From Undibacterium sp. KW1 (GTDB lineage Bacteria > Pseudomonadota > Gammaproteobacteria > Burkholderiales > Burkholderiaceae_D), in contig NZ_AP018439.1 of NCBI RefSeq assembly GCF_009937955.1, positions 2,046,001-2,110,000 on the forward strand: DNA of 64,000 nucleotides, in the 5' to 3' direction. Below, piece by piece: positions 8,162-17,473 of the stretch. The translations under genes were made by a program, and so were the position numbers. The notes beneath the pieces are model-generated. The model was given only the letters and a program-made list of their open reading frames with translations, was not told the DNA's origin and made no database searches. Each line of letters begins with the position of its first letter. Positions within the stretch are counted from its first letter, which is position 1.

Positions 8162-9757
8162 TCAGGTGCTTGTCTGCAAAGACCAGACACTGTCTTTTGC
8201 TTCATCCCTGATACGCTTGCCGGTCTTGCGTGCCGCGAAGATAAATGCCAGCGTCATTGCAATGGCAACCAGTTCCACACCAAGGCCAGTGCTATTGGGT
8301 GCAGATCGCAAGGTCATGAATGCAGAGCTGCAAGGGATGGACAGTGCTGCAATCACGCACAGCCATAGCAAGTCAACTGAAGAACGGGCAGCCCCCCGTA
8401 TATATGCCCAGGCCAGTGCGCCGAGGAAGACGCTGTAGTAGACAAATAAATAGACGAAATTGATATTCTTTGCCGTGGCAGCAAATAATTTGCCTGCCAC
8501 CAGAGTGAAGCATACGCCTGCCACTGTGCCCAGGCACACACCAACTGTGCCAGCAGCCATCAACCTGGTAGACAGAGTTTGTAAGGGAAGTGCCTGATTT
8601 GGGCGTTGTACTTTGCGGCGCTTTTCCAGCCACAACAAATTACCCGAATAAAACAGGAAGGCACCACTGAGGCCAAACGCGAAATACACCCAGCGCATCA
8701 TGTCGCCGCCATAACTGCCGAAATGAAGAGAGAAGAAGGGGCCGACGATGGCGCTCCAGGGGCTTTCCTTGCCTGGCAACATGCTGGCATTGATGACGAC
8801 ACCAGTATAGGGATGTACGATGAGGTAGCCAGCTTCTGGCCCTTGCACCAGATAGCGTGGATTGACAAGCGCTACCCTGGCCATAGGGCGTGGGCTTTCC
8901 AGTCCAAAGAACTGTATCTCTGAAATTCTCGAATCACCTGCTTCTGCCTTGACCTTGCTGATGATACTGGTCAGCGGCAGCATGTCTTTGGCTTCATAGG
9001 GTTTGGCAGCTGCTGCTGGTGGCGTGCCAAACATGGCCTGGTCTTTATAGACTACCTCTGCCAGGCTGTCGTAAAACTGGTCATGAAAGGCAAATACAAT
9101 GACGGTGACACTGATGACGATATGATAGGGCAGGCTGGTAATGCCGATGATATTGTGGGCATCCAGCCAGAAACGTTTGCGGTTTTTGCCAGGACGCAGG
9201 GCAAAGAAATCCTTGACAAGGGTAGGCAGTAATAAAATCACGCCGGATACTAAAGCCAGGAAGTACAAAATACCTGCCACGCCCATGAGATAGCCACCCA
9301 GGTATTCATCACCTATTTCTCCAGGTATGCCGCCCGTTCTGTGCAACATGTCTATCATTTGCGCCAGGATGGATGGCAGTTCTTCTTTCGCCTGCAGCTT
9401 ACCAGTTTCATCAAGGCTGGCAGTCCATTGCTTGCCTGAGAAATCCAGCTCACGCCCCGGCCTGCCTGCTGTCCAGCTCATGGTCGCGGCAGTATTGTCA
9501 TGCTGCCCCAGATGCACGGTGAAACCCTTGTGCGCAGCAGTGTGTTGTGCCAGCGCTTGTAGTGCCAGGCTGTCGATGTGCTGTTCGCTGGTCATGGCAG
9601 GCAACGGTGCTGGCGGGCTGACCCAATGATCCAGTGGTTGCTTGAACATGGTCAGGGCACCGGCAAAAAAACCGATGAACAGCAAGAGGCCTGCACTGAT
9701 TCCTACCCAGGTATGCAAGGATTGATAGACACGCAAGATGTCACTTCTGATTTTCAT
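8162..9757 (-). CDS. PepSY-associated transmembrane protein (iron-uptake linked)
   Basis: A 531-residue inner-membrane protein of the PepSY_TM family, commonly linked to TonB receptors and proposed to act in ferric-siderophore reduction. The N-terminus LRVYQSLHTWVGISAGLLLF is the family hallmark. Further membrane segments lie near residues 155-175, 205-230, 350-375 and in a cluster after 400. Periplasmic PepSY-like segments lie between (for example ESPRPMARVALVNPRYL). It overlaps the upstream 103-aa gene as ATGA. Iron regulation is inferred from the Fur box ahead of the receptor gene. Confidence 0.85.
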   Translation of the reverse strand: MKIRSDILRVYQSLHTWVGISAGLLLFIGFFAGALTMFKQPLDHWVSPPAPLPAMTSEQHIDSLALQALAQHTAAHKGFTVHLGQHDNTAATMSWTAGRPGRELDFSGKQWTASLDETGKLQAKEELPSILAQMIDMLHRTGGIPGEIGDEYLGGYLMGVAGILYFLALVSGVILLLPTLVKDFFALRPGKNRKRFWLDAHNIIGITSLPYHIVISVTVIVFAFHDQFYDSLAEVVYKDQAMFGTPPAAAAKPYEAKDMLPLTSIISKVKAEAGDSRISEIQFFGLESPRPMARVALVNPRYLVQGPEAGYLIVHPYTGVVINASMLPGKESPWSAIVGPFFSLHFGSYGGDMMRWVYFAFGLSGAFLFYSGNLLWLEKRRKVQRPNQALPLQTLSTRLMAAGTVGVCLGTVAGVCFTLVAGKLFAATAKNINFVYLFVYYSVFLGALAWAYIRGAARSSVDLLWLCVIAALSIPCSSAFMTLRSAPNSTGLGVELVAIAMTLAFIFAARKTGKRIRDEAKDSVWSLQTST

Positions 9758-10065
9758 TGACTACCCGACCAAGTTTTGACAAGGAACAGCAAGGCATAGG
9801 CCAGCGCATTGGCAATCAGCAGCCCTGTCAATGCACGTAGGCCAGTGCGTACCAGATAAATCATGCTGAGTATCAGCATCCATATCGGCGTGATCAGCCA
9901 CATGACAAACTGTACTTTTTGTGGTGCAGCTATGCCACCCGGGCCCAACCAGGCAAACAAGCCGGATACTGCCAGCGCCAGCGTAAAGCCCAAGACCATG
10001 CCAGACAGCGTTTTTGTCCACCAGTCGGCACGCATGGGCTTATTCTTTTGTTCTTTATTCTCCAT
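9754..10065 (-). CDS. Small membrane protein of the iron-uptake cluster (DUF3649-like)
   Basis: A 103-residue protein with a charged N-terminus (MENKEQKNKPMRADWW) and three hydrophobic segments near residues 18-40, 50-70 and 76-95. Such proteins commonly sit between a TonB receptor and a PepSY protein; the DUF3649-type label is from memory of that arrangement. It overlaps both neighbours (4 bases downstream, 11 bases upstream), giving a tightly coupled operon. Confidence 0.7.
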   Translation of the reverse strand: MENKEQKNKPMRADWWTKTLSGMVLGFTLALAVSGLFAWLGPGGIAAPQKVQFVMWLITPIWMLILSMIYLVRTGLRALTGLLIANALAYALLFLVKTWSGSQ

Positions 10066-10321
10066 GTGTTTTTTTCTTTTTGAGTAAGGAAAAAAATGGC
10101 AACAAGCTCAATGTCAGCATAGTGATGACCAGGCCTGCAAATATGGCGGTCGCCATACTGAATGCCTGCCACCCGCAATAGAGGGCCAGTGACATGAGTA
10201 TGAAGGCACCCACAAGCGCAGGTTTTGCCGGTAAAGCATGCCTCAGCAAGGTCTGATGCCTGTGGCTCAGATACAGCAGGAGTGAGCCTGTGAGTGTTAG
10301 CAGTAAAAACAAAATAGACAC
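10055..10321 (-). CDS. Small membrane protein of the iron-uptake cluster (DUF3325-like)
   Basis: An 88-residue protein with three predicted membrane segments and a lysine-rich tail (LLKKKKTHGE). The frame extends up to an ATG at 10372, but that start has no ribosome binding site and adds a non-hydrophobic leader. GTG 10321 is preceded by AGGA and gives VSILFLLLTLTGSLL, the expected membrane start. It lies between the TonB receptor and the other small membrane gene, as in known receptor-DUF3325-DUF3649-PepSY clusters. Confidence 0.65.
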   Translation of the reverse strand: MSILFLLLTLTGSLLLYLSHRHQTLLRHALPAKPALVGAFILMSLALYCGWQAFSMATAIFAGLVITMLTLSLLPFFSLLKKKKTHGE

Positions 10322-10407
10322 AAGACTATTCCTGTTTGGGTAGGTAAGATGGTTCCGTAGCGAAAACTGCAAGCATTCATATGCCTGCAGTTTTTCATCA
10401 AAACTAC

Positions 10408-12360
10408 TTAAAATGCCAGCGTGGCACTGACGTAATAATTGCGACCCAATTCAAAATAGGCAAAGTCTTTGCTCTTTTGTTCCAGGTTCACATTATTGAG
10501 ATTCTTTACACCCATGCGCAAAATCAGATTGTCTTGCAGGCGGGCTGAGAGGTTCCAGTCCAACCTGGTGTAGGCTGGTAATTCCACGTTTTCATAAAAT
10601 TGGCGGCCTATGTAGTGCGCCGTCAATCCAGTTTGCAGGCGTGTCGTCGCTTTCCAGTTTACCCCCAGCTTTGCCACGTTGGCAGGGCGGTTATCGAGCT
10701 TGGTTTCCTTGCCCGCCTCATCCGTATAATCAGCCTTCAAATGGGTATAGTTACCATTGATGGAGAAAATGGGGCTCAGTTCCACATCAGCCTGCAGTTC
10801 TATGCCGCTGGTCTTGGCCTTGGCAATATTGATCCAATTGCGGGTATTTTTAACGCTATCGTAATTCGCAACGATCATGGCATCAACATCGTTCTTGAAG
10901 GCCACAGCGCTCATGTTCCAGCCTTTTTGATGCACTTCTACGCCGGCTTCAAAGTTGGTGCTGGTCTCAGGTTTCAAGCTGGGATTGCCTGACAAATAAC
11001 ATGCTCCGCCGCAACTGATCACACTATATTCAGGGCTCAATTGATAAGCTTCTGGTGCCTTGAATGCCTTGCTGATACCACCTTTAACGGTGACAGCATG
11101 GTTGACCTGGTAAGACAGATAAGTCTTGGGTGAAAAATGGTTGCCAAAGGTATTGCTGTCATCGACACGTCCGGCGAGTGTCAGATGCAAGCCCTTGGTC
11201 AGGCTGATTTCATCTTCCACAAATATCGCCGAGCTTCGTGTGCTGATCTCACCAGTTTTTAAATAAGTCAGTGGGTCTTTGATTAACTGGTGGCGTAAAT
11301 CGACGCCAGCAGTCAGGCTATTAATACCCAACTCAGTATTGGCATACACTTTTACATAGGTATTTTTTTCTTTCAGCACGCGTTGTTGTGGTTTGTTATA
11401 GCGGCTGTTGAAGTCATCTATTGTCGTATCTTCCTGATTCAGGAAGGCTGTGCTTGTGCCCCAGTCCCAGGACGCCTTATGGCTGAGACCGTAGGTGTAA
11501 CGCGTGATTTCCTGCTCGCGATAATCCTTGGATTCAAAATTCCATTCAGGGAAATAGGCGTAGTAATACAGGGCGCGGGGACGTTTGTCCTTGTTGTAGC
11601 CAAAATCAAAATCCAGAGATTGTGTGTCAGACAGTTTCCATGTCGTCGTTGTCACCAGGTTTTGTGATTGTTTTTTTTCCAGGCGAGCAGGGCGGGTGGT
11701 GTCAGATGCAGATGTGCTGAACCATGGCTGCCTGTCATACACTTCACCAGAGACACTCAGGCTGAACTGGTCATTGATGGTGCCGCTGGTTGATGCACCT
11801 ATGCGGTATTGATCACCCTGATCACCTGTGGCTACCTTGCGATATTCTGTGTTCAGTGTACCGGTCCATTCCTTGCCTGGTGTCTTGGTAATGATATTGA
11901 TGACACCACCAATCGCGTCAGAACCATACAGCGCCGCCATGGGGCCGCGCACGATCTCTACCCGCTTGATACTGTTCAAAGGGATGGAACTGAAGTCAAA
12001 GTCACTGCCACGCCATAAAGCGCCACCAGAAGAGATGCGTTTACCATTCACAAGCATCAAAGTATATTTGCCACCCAATCCACGAATCTGGATTTCATCA
12101 CGTCCTGTGCCATCGGTTTGATTATTGACGCCGACCGTTTCACGCAATAAATCTGCCAGGCTATTTACTGGTGATTTGGCAATATCTTCAGCTGTTACTA
12201 CAGTAGTAAATGCTGGTGCGGATGCGATGCTGTGATTGCGCAGCGTAGCTGTCACGACGACCTGTTGTGCATCAACGGGTTCCTGGGCAGCGGCATATAC
12301 TGCCTGTCCAATCGCCAGGTTGGCCAATAAAACAACGATCAACTTCCTTTTGAAATGCAT
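10408..12360 (-). CDS. TonB-dependent outer-membrane receptor (siderophore type)
   Basis: A 650-residue receptor with a signal peptide ending near VYAAAQE, a candidate TonB box around QQVVVTATL and a plug domain (DLLRETVGVNNQTDG, EIQIRGLGGKYTLMLVNGKRIS, VEIVRGPMAALYGSDAIGGVINIITK). A 22-strand-type barrel follows, ending in aromatic Phe (YYVSATLAF). The closest general type is FepA/CirA/BtuB. Because a Fur box precedes it and PepSY/DUF3325-type genes follow, an iron-siderophore substrate is more likely than B12 despite the nearby cob operon. The start has AGGGGA upstream. Confidence 0.9.
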   Translation of the reverse strand: MHFKRKLIVVLLANLAIGQAVYAAAQEPVDAQQVVVTATLRNHSIASAPAFTTVVTAEDIAKSPVNSLADLLRETVGVNNQTDGTGRDEIQIRGLGGKYTLMLVNGKRISSGGALWRGSDFDFSSIPLNSIKRVEIVRGPMAALYGSDAIGGVINIITKTPGKEWTGTLNTEYRKVATGDQGDQYRIGASTSGTINDQFSLSVSGEVYDRQPWFSTSASDTTRPARLEKKQSQNLVTTTTWKLSDTQSLDFDFGYNKDKRPRALYYYAYFPEWNFESKDYREQEITRYTYGLSHKASWDWGTSTAFLNQEDTTIDDFNSRYNKPQQRVLKEKNTYVKVYANTELGINSLTAGVDLRHQLIKDPLTYLKTGEISTRSSAIFVEDEISLTKGLHLTLAGRVDDSNTFGNHFSPKTYLSYQVNHAVTVKGGISKAFKAPEAYQLSPEYSVISCGGACYLSGNPSLKPETSTNFEAGVEVHQKGWNMSAVAFKNDVDAMIVANYDSVKNTRNWINIAKAKTSGIELQADVELSPIFSINGNYTHLKADYTDEAGKETKLDNRPANVAKLGVNWKATTRLQTGLTAHYIGRQFYENVELPAYTRLDWNLSARLQDNLILRMGVKNLNNVNLEQKSKDFAYFELGRNYYVSATLAF

Positions 12361-12670
12361 GGTTTCCCCTTTTTGTTAAGGGTGTGATATTAATGCAAAT
12401 AAATATTAAATACAAATGATTCTCATTTGTATTTAATGAAAATCAATATTTGCACTAAGCGTGCACAAAATATCCTGAGCTGGATGTTGGATTTGGAATA
12501 GGTCACCAGGCAATTTACCGGGTTTTGATTTGTGCCTGAGAAGCGTATCGATGGCTGGAAAGCCTCTTTATGAAATCAGTTCTAGCCTTGTACTTGTTGC
12601 CGTGGCATGCTTGTGTAGGCAGCAAACAAGAAAATATTCTGAGGGCGGATGTCAAAGTAAAGGAGGCAAT
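12361..12670. other. Divergent intergenic region, receptor / FapA gene
   Basis: About 310 bases between the receptor start and the FapA-type start. It holds the Fur box, A/T-rich promoter DNA and AGGAGG at 12661 for the plus-strand gene. A frame open from 12530 crosses part of it but has no ribosome binding site. I see nothing else in it. Confidence 0.6.
12405..12437. promoter_or_regulatory. Fur box upstream of the TonB-receptor operon
   Basis: A near-perfect 33-bp palindrome around the core AAATGATTCTCATTT, the classic Fur-box shape. The arms extend as TTAAATAC and GTATTTAA. It lies 45 bp upstream of the receptor start, where it would repress under iron-replete conditions. It may also affect the divergent gene. 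Confidence 0.85.
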
Positions 12671-14305
12671 TTGAGTGAGTCGCTTTCTAATTCGATAACA
12701 CTATCGTTTTTTATTGAAGAACCTGACGGTATACTGTATGCGCAATATGCGCCGGCAGAGGCGGCCGTGCCTCCGGATCTGAGCAGCCTGGAAAATGCAC
12801 TGCAAGTCAGCGAACATGCAGGCTGCTACATAGATAATTCTGCTTTACTGGCTTTCGTCAAACTTTGTCGTGACAGTAAAGAAACACAAAAATTGCAAAT
12901 AGGTCAGCGCAAGGATGCTGAGTTTATTCTGAGTCTTGCAGATGATTTATTGTCCGCCAGCCTGACTCTGATTCCTGCCGTGGGCGGTAAGCCGGTAGGT
13001 ACAGCAGTTAATGATGCCTTGCGTGAGCAGGGCATTATTCATGGGATATTGCACAAAGAACTGGATGCAGCATTGGCAGCAGGCAGGTGTGAAAACTTGC
13101 TGATTGCCCAGGGCGATGCTCCGCGCCAGGGTGTTGCTGGTCGCCTTGAGCCTTTGTTTGGCGCGCACAAAAGCGAAGTGACCCAAAGGGATGAACTGGC
13201 GGTTATCAAGTTTCGCGAGCTTAGCCATTTGCTTCTCGTGCATGTCGGCGATGAACTGATGCGACGCATACCACCAGTGCAGGGCAAGTTTGGCATGAAT
13301 ATCAGGGGGCAGGTGATACTGGCCAAGCCGCTGCCAGACATGGCATTTGGGGCTAATCTGCAAGGTGCCGCACCGTCGGCAACAAACCCAGATTTGTTGA
13401 TGGCGACCAATGCAGGTCAGCCTGTAGTTGTTGACGATGGGGTTATAGTCAATCCGGTCTTGCAAGTGCCGGATGTGGATTTGAGCACAGGTAACATCAG
13501 TTTTGAGGGGACTATCCATGTCGAGGGCGATATCAAGGCCGGGATGATATTGAACGTAACGGGAGATGTCATCGTCAATGGACTGGTTGAGGCAGCCGAT
13601 ATTATTGCAGGTGGCAATGTCGCCGTGAAGGGCGGCATCATCGGCCTGGCAGAAAGAAAACCTGGAACGCAAAGTCTGAGTGGCACCACCTCCCGCATCA
13701 AATGTGGTGGTTCAGTACAGGCGCTATTTGCCGAAAATGCACACGTTGAGGCTGGCGACAGCATAAGATTGGAACAAAATGCCAGGCAATGTGAGCTGAT
13801 TGCCAGAAAAGAAATCACCGTCGGCAAACCTGGGTCGAGTGTAGGTAATATTCTGGGTGGCAAAACACAGGCGGCACTGATGATCAGTGCCGTATCCCTG
13901 GGATCTGCTGCCGGTATACGTACGCAGATACAGGTCGGTTTTGATCCATACAGGGATGCGCAAATTCATGACAATCAATATCAGATAGGGCGCAAGGCTG
14001 CTGAACTGGATCAACTGATCAAGCTGCAAGCTTTCTTTATGACTCACCCAGAAAAAGCAGCAGGTGGCATTGGCGAAAAGGTTGAAGCCAAGCGCTTGCA
14101 TTTACTGGAAGAACTGGATGCTCTGGAAAAAGAGCTCGATGAGCTGGAAGCTGAGCAAGAGCTGATAGACAAGGCCAGCGTCAAAATCATCAAGAAAATT
14201 CACGAAGGCACAGAGATACAGATAGGCAGGCATAAATGGCAGGTCAAGGAAGACTCAGGCCCTGGTAATTATCAAATACACGATGGGCATATTGCTATCA
14301 TCTGA
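12671..14305 (+). CDS. FapA / DUF342 polymer-forming protein
   Basis: A 544-residue cytoplasmic-type protein of the FapA (DUF342) family. These carry a right-handed beta-helix domain and are linked to flagellar or surface assembly in some bacteria. The N-terminal half carries GGKPVGTAVNDALREQG. The centre has repeating short beta motifs (INGNI/VEGDI-like: GNISFEGTIHVEGDI, VTGDVIVNGLVEAADI, GGNVAVKGGIIG). A coiled coil follows near residues 445-510 (LEELDALEKELDELEAE). The start TTG 12671 is chosen because AGGAGG lies directly upstream. No flagellar genes are nearby. Confidence 0.85.
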   Translation: MSESLSNSITLSFFIEEPDGILYAQYAPAEAAVPPDLSSLENALQVSEHAGCYIDNSALLAFVKLCRDSKETQKLQIGQRKDAEFILSLADDLLSASLTLIPAVGGKPVGTAVNDALREQGIIHGILHKELDAALAAGRCENLLIAQGDAPRQGVAGRLEPLFGAHKSEVTQRDELAVIKFRELSHLLLVHVGDELMRRIPPVQGKFGMNIRGQVILAKPLPDMAFGANLQGAAPSATNPDLLMATNAGQPVVVDDGVIVNPVLQVPDVDLSTGNISFEGTIHVEGDIKAGMILNVTGDVIVNGLVEAADIIAGGNVAVKGGIIGLAERKPGTQSLSGTTSRIKCGGSVQALFAENAHVEAGDSIRLEQNARQCELIARKEITVGKPGSSVGNILGGKTQAALMISAVSLGSAAGIRTQIQVGFDPYRDAQIHDNQYQIGRKAAELDQLIKLQAFFMTHPEKAAGGIGEKVEAKRLHLLEELDALEKELDELEAEQELIDKASVKIIKKIHEGTEIQIGRHKWQVKEDSGPGNYQIHDGHIAII

Positions 14306-14373
14306 ACCGTCTTGCCTGTTAAAAAGCCAGATTAAAAATCTTCCGCATGAAGGGGGAATTGTCAGATGCTGGC

Positions 14374-15066
14374 TTACTCGGCTGCTTTCTGTGGCTCCCA
14401 GTCTTTTGCCAATGCCTGCGCTTCTGCAACGTCTTCCTTGCTCATTTTGGCGGCGACATATTTTCTGAATACTTCGCTATCGTCATATTCACCTGCGAGA
14501 CTGAACCATTTATAGGCTTCGACAAGATTTGCCGTGACGCCCCTGCCTTTCAGGTAAAGCAAGCCTAATTGATACTGTGCACTGGCATTGCTTTGATTGG
14601 CGGCTTGCTGGAATAATTCTTTTGCCTTGTTATAGTCGCGTGCCACGCCGGTACCGGTGACATACAAAATACCTAGGCTGTATTGGCCATCGGCATAACC
14701 CTGGTCAGCTGCCTTCCTGAACCAGGAGGCGGCTATGCCATGATTCGATACCATGCCTTTGCCTTTTGCATACATGCGTCCTATGTTGACCTGCGCTCTG
14801 GCATTGCCTTTGCTGGCCGATTGTTCAAACCAGCTGAGTGCCTGCTTGTAGTCCTGGTCTATGCCTTCACCATTCAAATACATTAGCCCCAGGTTGAACT
14901 GGGCATCGGCATTGCCCTTGGTGGCGGCTGCTTTGAATGATTCAATAGCAGAACTAAAATCTCCCTGCTCGTAATAACTGACACCATCGCTGAAATCGTC
15001 AGCGCGGGCTGTCGCGATTGCCAGTCCAAAGGCGAACAGGACGATGGCGCGATTAATTTTGTGCAT
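14374..15066 (-). CDS. Secreted Sel1-repeat (TPR-like) protein
   Basis: A 230-residue protein with signal peptide MHKINRAIVLFAFGLAIATARA, followed by about five Sel1-like repeats of ~36 residues. The recurring pattern is AQ(F/Y)NLGLMYLNGEGI, for example AQVNIGRMYAKGKGM and AQYQLGLLYLKGRGV. Such solenoids mediate protein-protein contacts in the envelope. It sits 36 bases downstream of the next gene on the same strand and probably shares its transcript. The specific partner is unknown. Confidence 0.85.
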   Translation of the reverse strand: MHKINRAIVLFAFGLAIATARADDFSDGVSYYEQGDFSSAIESFKAAATKGNADAQFNLGLMYLNGEGIDQDYKQALSWFEQSASKGNARAQVNIGRMYAKGKGMVSNHGIAASWFRKAADQGYADGQYSLGILYVTGTGVARDYNKAKELFQQAANQSNASAQYQLGLLYLKGRGVTANLVEAYKWFSLAGEYDDSEVFRKYVAAKMSKEDVAEAQALAKDWEPQKAAE

Positions 15067-15102
15067 GATAATTCCTTCCGCAATGCAGATAAGTCAGCAG
15101 CA

Positions 15103-15789
15103 TCAGTTGACCGGCTTTGGCGTCCACTCAGCGTGGGTTTGCTTGATAGACATCTTCGCTTTCTTGAAGGGAATCTGGATATCAATATTACCCTGCATCT
15201 GCCCTCTGAAGCACATGCCTTCTTTACCAGGTTCAGTATAGTGTGTACTGAAATCGGCATCTGCATAAAAAGCTACATGCATGGAGGTATCCATTTTAAC
15301 CATGCAGGCTGTATCAGGATGAACCCATACCTTGATACTGACTTTCTTGCCTGCGCCATCATCACTGAGTTGAAACACGACAAGATTTTTTCCATTCAGG
15401 TTCTCATTGGCTAGCCGCTTGACCTTGACCTCGTCTTCCAGCAGACTGGATTTGAGTTCATCCAGGCCGGTCAGCATTTTGTTGATGCCATCAGCAGATT
15501 TTTTTTGCTCTGGCAGGATTTGCCAGTTGCTGTCTGTGGTGGCACTGGTATATTTAGGCTCCTGTTTTTCCCAGCCATTCAGTGTAGATTTGATATAAGC
15601 AGTTTTGCCTGGCTGGTCTTTACGCTCAGCATCGATCTGGGTCCGTATTTCTTTTGGAACCCATTGATTGGACAGTTTGTATTGCGCCATGGCTTTATTC
15701 CAGAGAATATCTGCGTCTGCCCTGGCATGCGCGGCTGGCAAGATCACCAGGCAAAGGAGGAACAGGGAGGTTTTTATCTGTTTGATCAT
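15103..15789 (-). CDS. Secreted protein of unknown function
   Basis: A 228-residue protein from ATG 15789, with signal peptide MIKQIKTSLFLLCLVILPAAHARA. The mature part is mixed alpha/beta; the ...NLNGKNLVVFQLSDDG... and KVWVHPDTACMVKMDTSM segments loosely recall LolA-fold outer-membrane lipoprotein-sorting proteins, which I offer only as a possibility. A longer frame to 15867 overlaps the upstream gene and buries the signal peptide, so it is rejected. One base separates it from the acetyltransferase stop, giving a likely operon. Confidence 0.75.
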   Translation of the reverse strand: MIKQIKTSLFLLCLVILPAAHARADADILWNKAMAQYKLSNQWVPKEIRTQIDAERKDQPGKTAYIKSTLNGWEKQEPKYTSATTDSNWQILPEQKKSADGINKMLTGLDELKSSLLEDEVKVKRLANENLNGKNLVVFQLSDDGAGKKVSIKVWVHPDTACMVKMDTSMHVAFYADADFSTHYTEPGKEGMCFRGQMQGNIDIQIPFKKAKMSIKQTHAEWTPKPVN

Positions 15790-15790
15790 C

Positions 15791-16444
15791 TTAATTGCTT
15801 TGGCCAGACAAGGCGGCCTCCAGTGCAGTGACGAACTGATGGACGTGATAAGCATCCACCAGACCATGGTGAACGAAGATCGCTATGGGTAACATGAGGC
15901 GCTGATCCTGTTTGAAAAACTTGCCTACTGAAATCTTGGGGACACTGTCCTTACGGTCATATTGCCGTGCATGCGTGAGTCCGGTAAAGCTGATCCACGG
16001 TATGGCAGAAAAATGGATCACATCTTCACGTGCGCATTCATCATTGAAACAAAGACCGCTACTGTTCTTGATCTTGTCCATGGCGACGTTGGCGCCAGTG
16101 GCGAAGGCGGTAAATTCCTCTTCATAATAGATAGGACAAAAACCGAAAGTATGGTCAGCCCGTTGCACGGTTGCATTCGCGTGTATGACTTCGTAGTCAA
16201 ATACCTTGTCATCTTCTATGCGGTAACGCATGGCATCCGTGCGCATGATGGCGCGCAGTATCTGATGCAGATAAAACAGGAAGAAAGATATTTGTTCTTC
16301 TTTGCAATGCTGGTAAGCCCAGGTGCAATCCACATTCAGGTTAATTCCATGGAAAGGTTCATCCATTTGCGAAAAGAAGGCGTAATGTTCGCGCCTGTTC
16401 CAGTTTGCTATGTCTAACTGCTTTTTCATATCCCGGTCATTCAA
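15791..16444 (-). CDS. Chloramphenicol acetyltransferase-family O-acetyltransferase
   Basis: A 217-residue CAT-family enzyme (acetyl-CoA-dependent, trimeric in the family). The catalytic signature is seen as HHGLVDAYHVHQF near residue 190, matching HHxxxDxxH. The family-type N-terminus IANWNRREHYAFF and FCPIYYEEEFTAFA are also present. It may modify chloramphenicol or another hydroxyl substrate; no mobile element is nearby, so it looks like a resident chromosomal member. The gene begins right after the tal terminator. ATG 16429 is an alternative start. Confidence 0.85.
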   Translation of the reverse strand: MNDRDMKKQLDIANWNRREHYAFFSQMDEPFHGINLNVDCTWAYQHCKEEQISFFLFYLHQILRAIMRTDAMRYRIEDDKVFDYEVIHANATVQRADHTFGFCPIYYEEEFTAFATGANVAMDKIKNSSGLCFNDECAREDVIHFSAIPWISFTGLTHARQYDRKDSVPKISVGKFFKQDQRLMLPIAIFVHHGLVDAYHVHQFVTALEAALSGQSN

Positions 16445-16445
16445 A

Positions 16446-16476
16446 ATAAAAAAGGGGCAGAAAATTCTGCCCCCTC
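16446..16476 (-). terminator. Rho-independent terminator of tal
   Basis: On the minus strand GGGGCAGAA, AA-type loop and TTCTGCCCC form a 9-bp stem, followed by a run of T residues (16446-16452). It lies 27 bases downstream of the transaldolase stop and immediately ahead of the acetyltransferase start. Confidence 0.88.
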
Positions 16477-16502
16477 ATCATAACCTGTCAGATGGTATTG
16501 AT

Positions 16503-17438
16503 TCAACGCATTGCGGCAATCATCTTTTCCAGTTTGACGGTATCGGCACAGAAGGCACGTATGCCTTCTGACAGTTTTTCAGTTGCCATTGCATCTTCAT
16601 TCAAATCAAGGCGGAAAGTCTTTTCATCCATGCTGACTTTTTGCAGATCAGAAGATGCTGCCAATTCCTTGCTCAGTTTTTGTGTGACATTGCTATTGCT
16701 GTCGCTGAGTTTTTGCAGGAGGTCAGGGCTGATGGTCAGCAGGTCGCAACCTGCCAGCTCGAGGATTTGTGAAGTATTGCGGAAGCTGGCACCCATGACT
16801 TCTGTGTTGTAGCCAAACTTGCGGTAGTAAGTATAGATTTTTTTGACAGACAAAACACCAGGATCATCTGCACCAAAAATTTCCTGGCCTGTCTTGTTTT
16901 TATACCAGTCATAGATGCGGCCTACGAAAGGTGAAATCAGTTGTGCACCCGCTTCAGCGCAGGCAATCGCTTGTGCCAGGCAGAATAGCAGGGTCATATT
17001 GCAACGTATGCCTTCTTTTTCCAGTATCTCGGCGGCACGTATGCCTTCCCAGGTGGAAGCAATCTTGATCAGGATGCGGTCACGCGGTATCCCTGCGGCT
17101 TCATACATGGCGATCAACTGACGACCTTTGGCAACTGTGCCAGCTGTATCAAAAGACAGACGGGCATCAGTTTCAGTAGAAACGCGACCCGGGATGACTT
17201 TTAAAATTTCCAGACCAAAAGCGATGAGCAAGTGATCGATGGTTTCATCAATCGATTTACCGGAGGTGTCCTTGACCGCTTTTTCCAGCAAAGGCAGGTA
17301 TTCAGGCTTTTGCACGGCTTTCAGTATCAGGGACGGATTGGTCGTAGCATCGCGCGGTGCATAAGCCTGGATAGCCTGGAAATCGCCAGTGTCGGCGACA
17401 ACGGTAGTGTATTGCTTCAGTTGTTCTAATTGGTTCAT
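16503..17438 (-). CDS. tal: Transaldolase
   Basis: Non-oxidative pentose phosphate enzyme that transfers dihydroxyacetone from sedoheptulose-7-phosphate to glyceraldehyde-3-phosphate. The 311 residues match the TalB subfamily (about 315). Diagnostic segments are [12 protein letters not shown] near residue 30, the Schiff-base lysine Lys125 in [12 protein letters not shown], and [12 protein letters not shown]. It ends with its own strong terminator. The upstream gene selD is 35 bases away on the same strand and may be co-transcribed. Confidence 0.97.
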   Translation of the reverse strand: MNQLEQLKQYTTVVADTGDFQAIQAYAPRDATTNPSLILKAVQKPEYLPLLEKAVKDTSGKSIDETIDHLLIAFGLEILKVIPGRVSTETDARLSFDTAGTVAKGRQLIAMYEAAGIPRDRILIKIASTWEGIRAAEILEKEGIRCNMTLLFCLAQAIACAEAGAQLISPFVGRIYDWYKNKTGQEIFGADDPGVLSVKKIYTYYRKFGYNTEVMGASFRNTSQILELAGCDLLTISPDLLQKLSDSNSNVTQKLSKELAASSDLQKVSMDEKTFRLDLNEDAMATEKLSEGIRAFCADTVKLEKMIAAMR

Positions 17439-17473
17439 GGTATTTGCAAAAGTAGGGGCAAAATCAAAAAAAA

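Noticed and set aside
1..12670. Cobalamin riboswitch in the cob operon or before the TonB receptor
   Set aside because: I found no B12-box-like leader in the intergenic regions available; any operon riboswitch would lie upstream of the window, and the receptor carries a Fur box instead.
15791..16444. Acquired antibiotic-resistance cassette
   Set aside because: The CAT-family gene lies among housekeeping genes with no integron, transposase or composition shift, so it is better read as a resident acetyltransferase.
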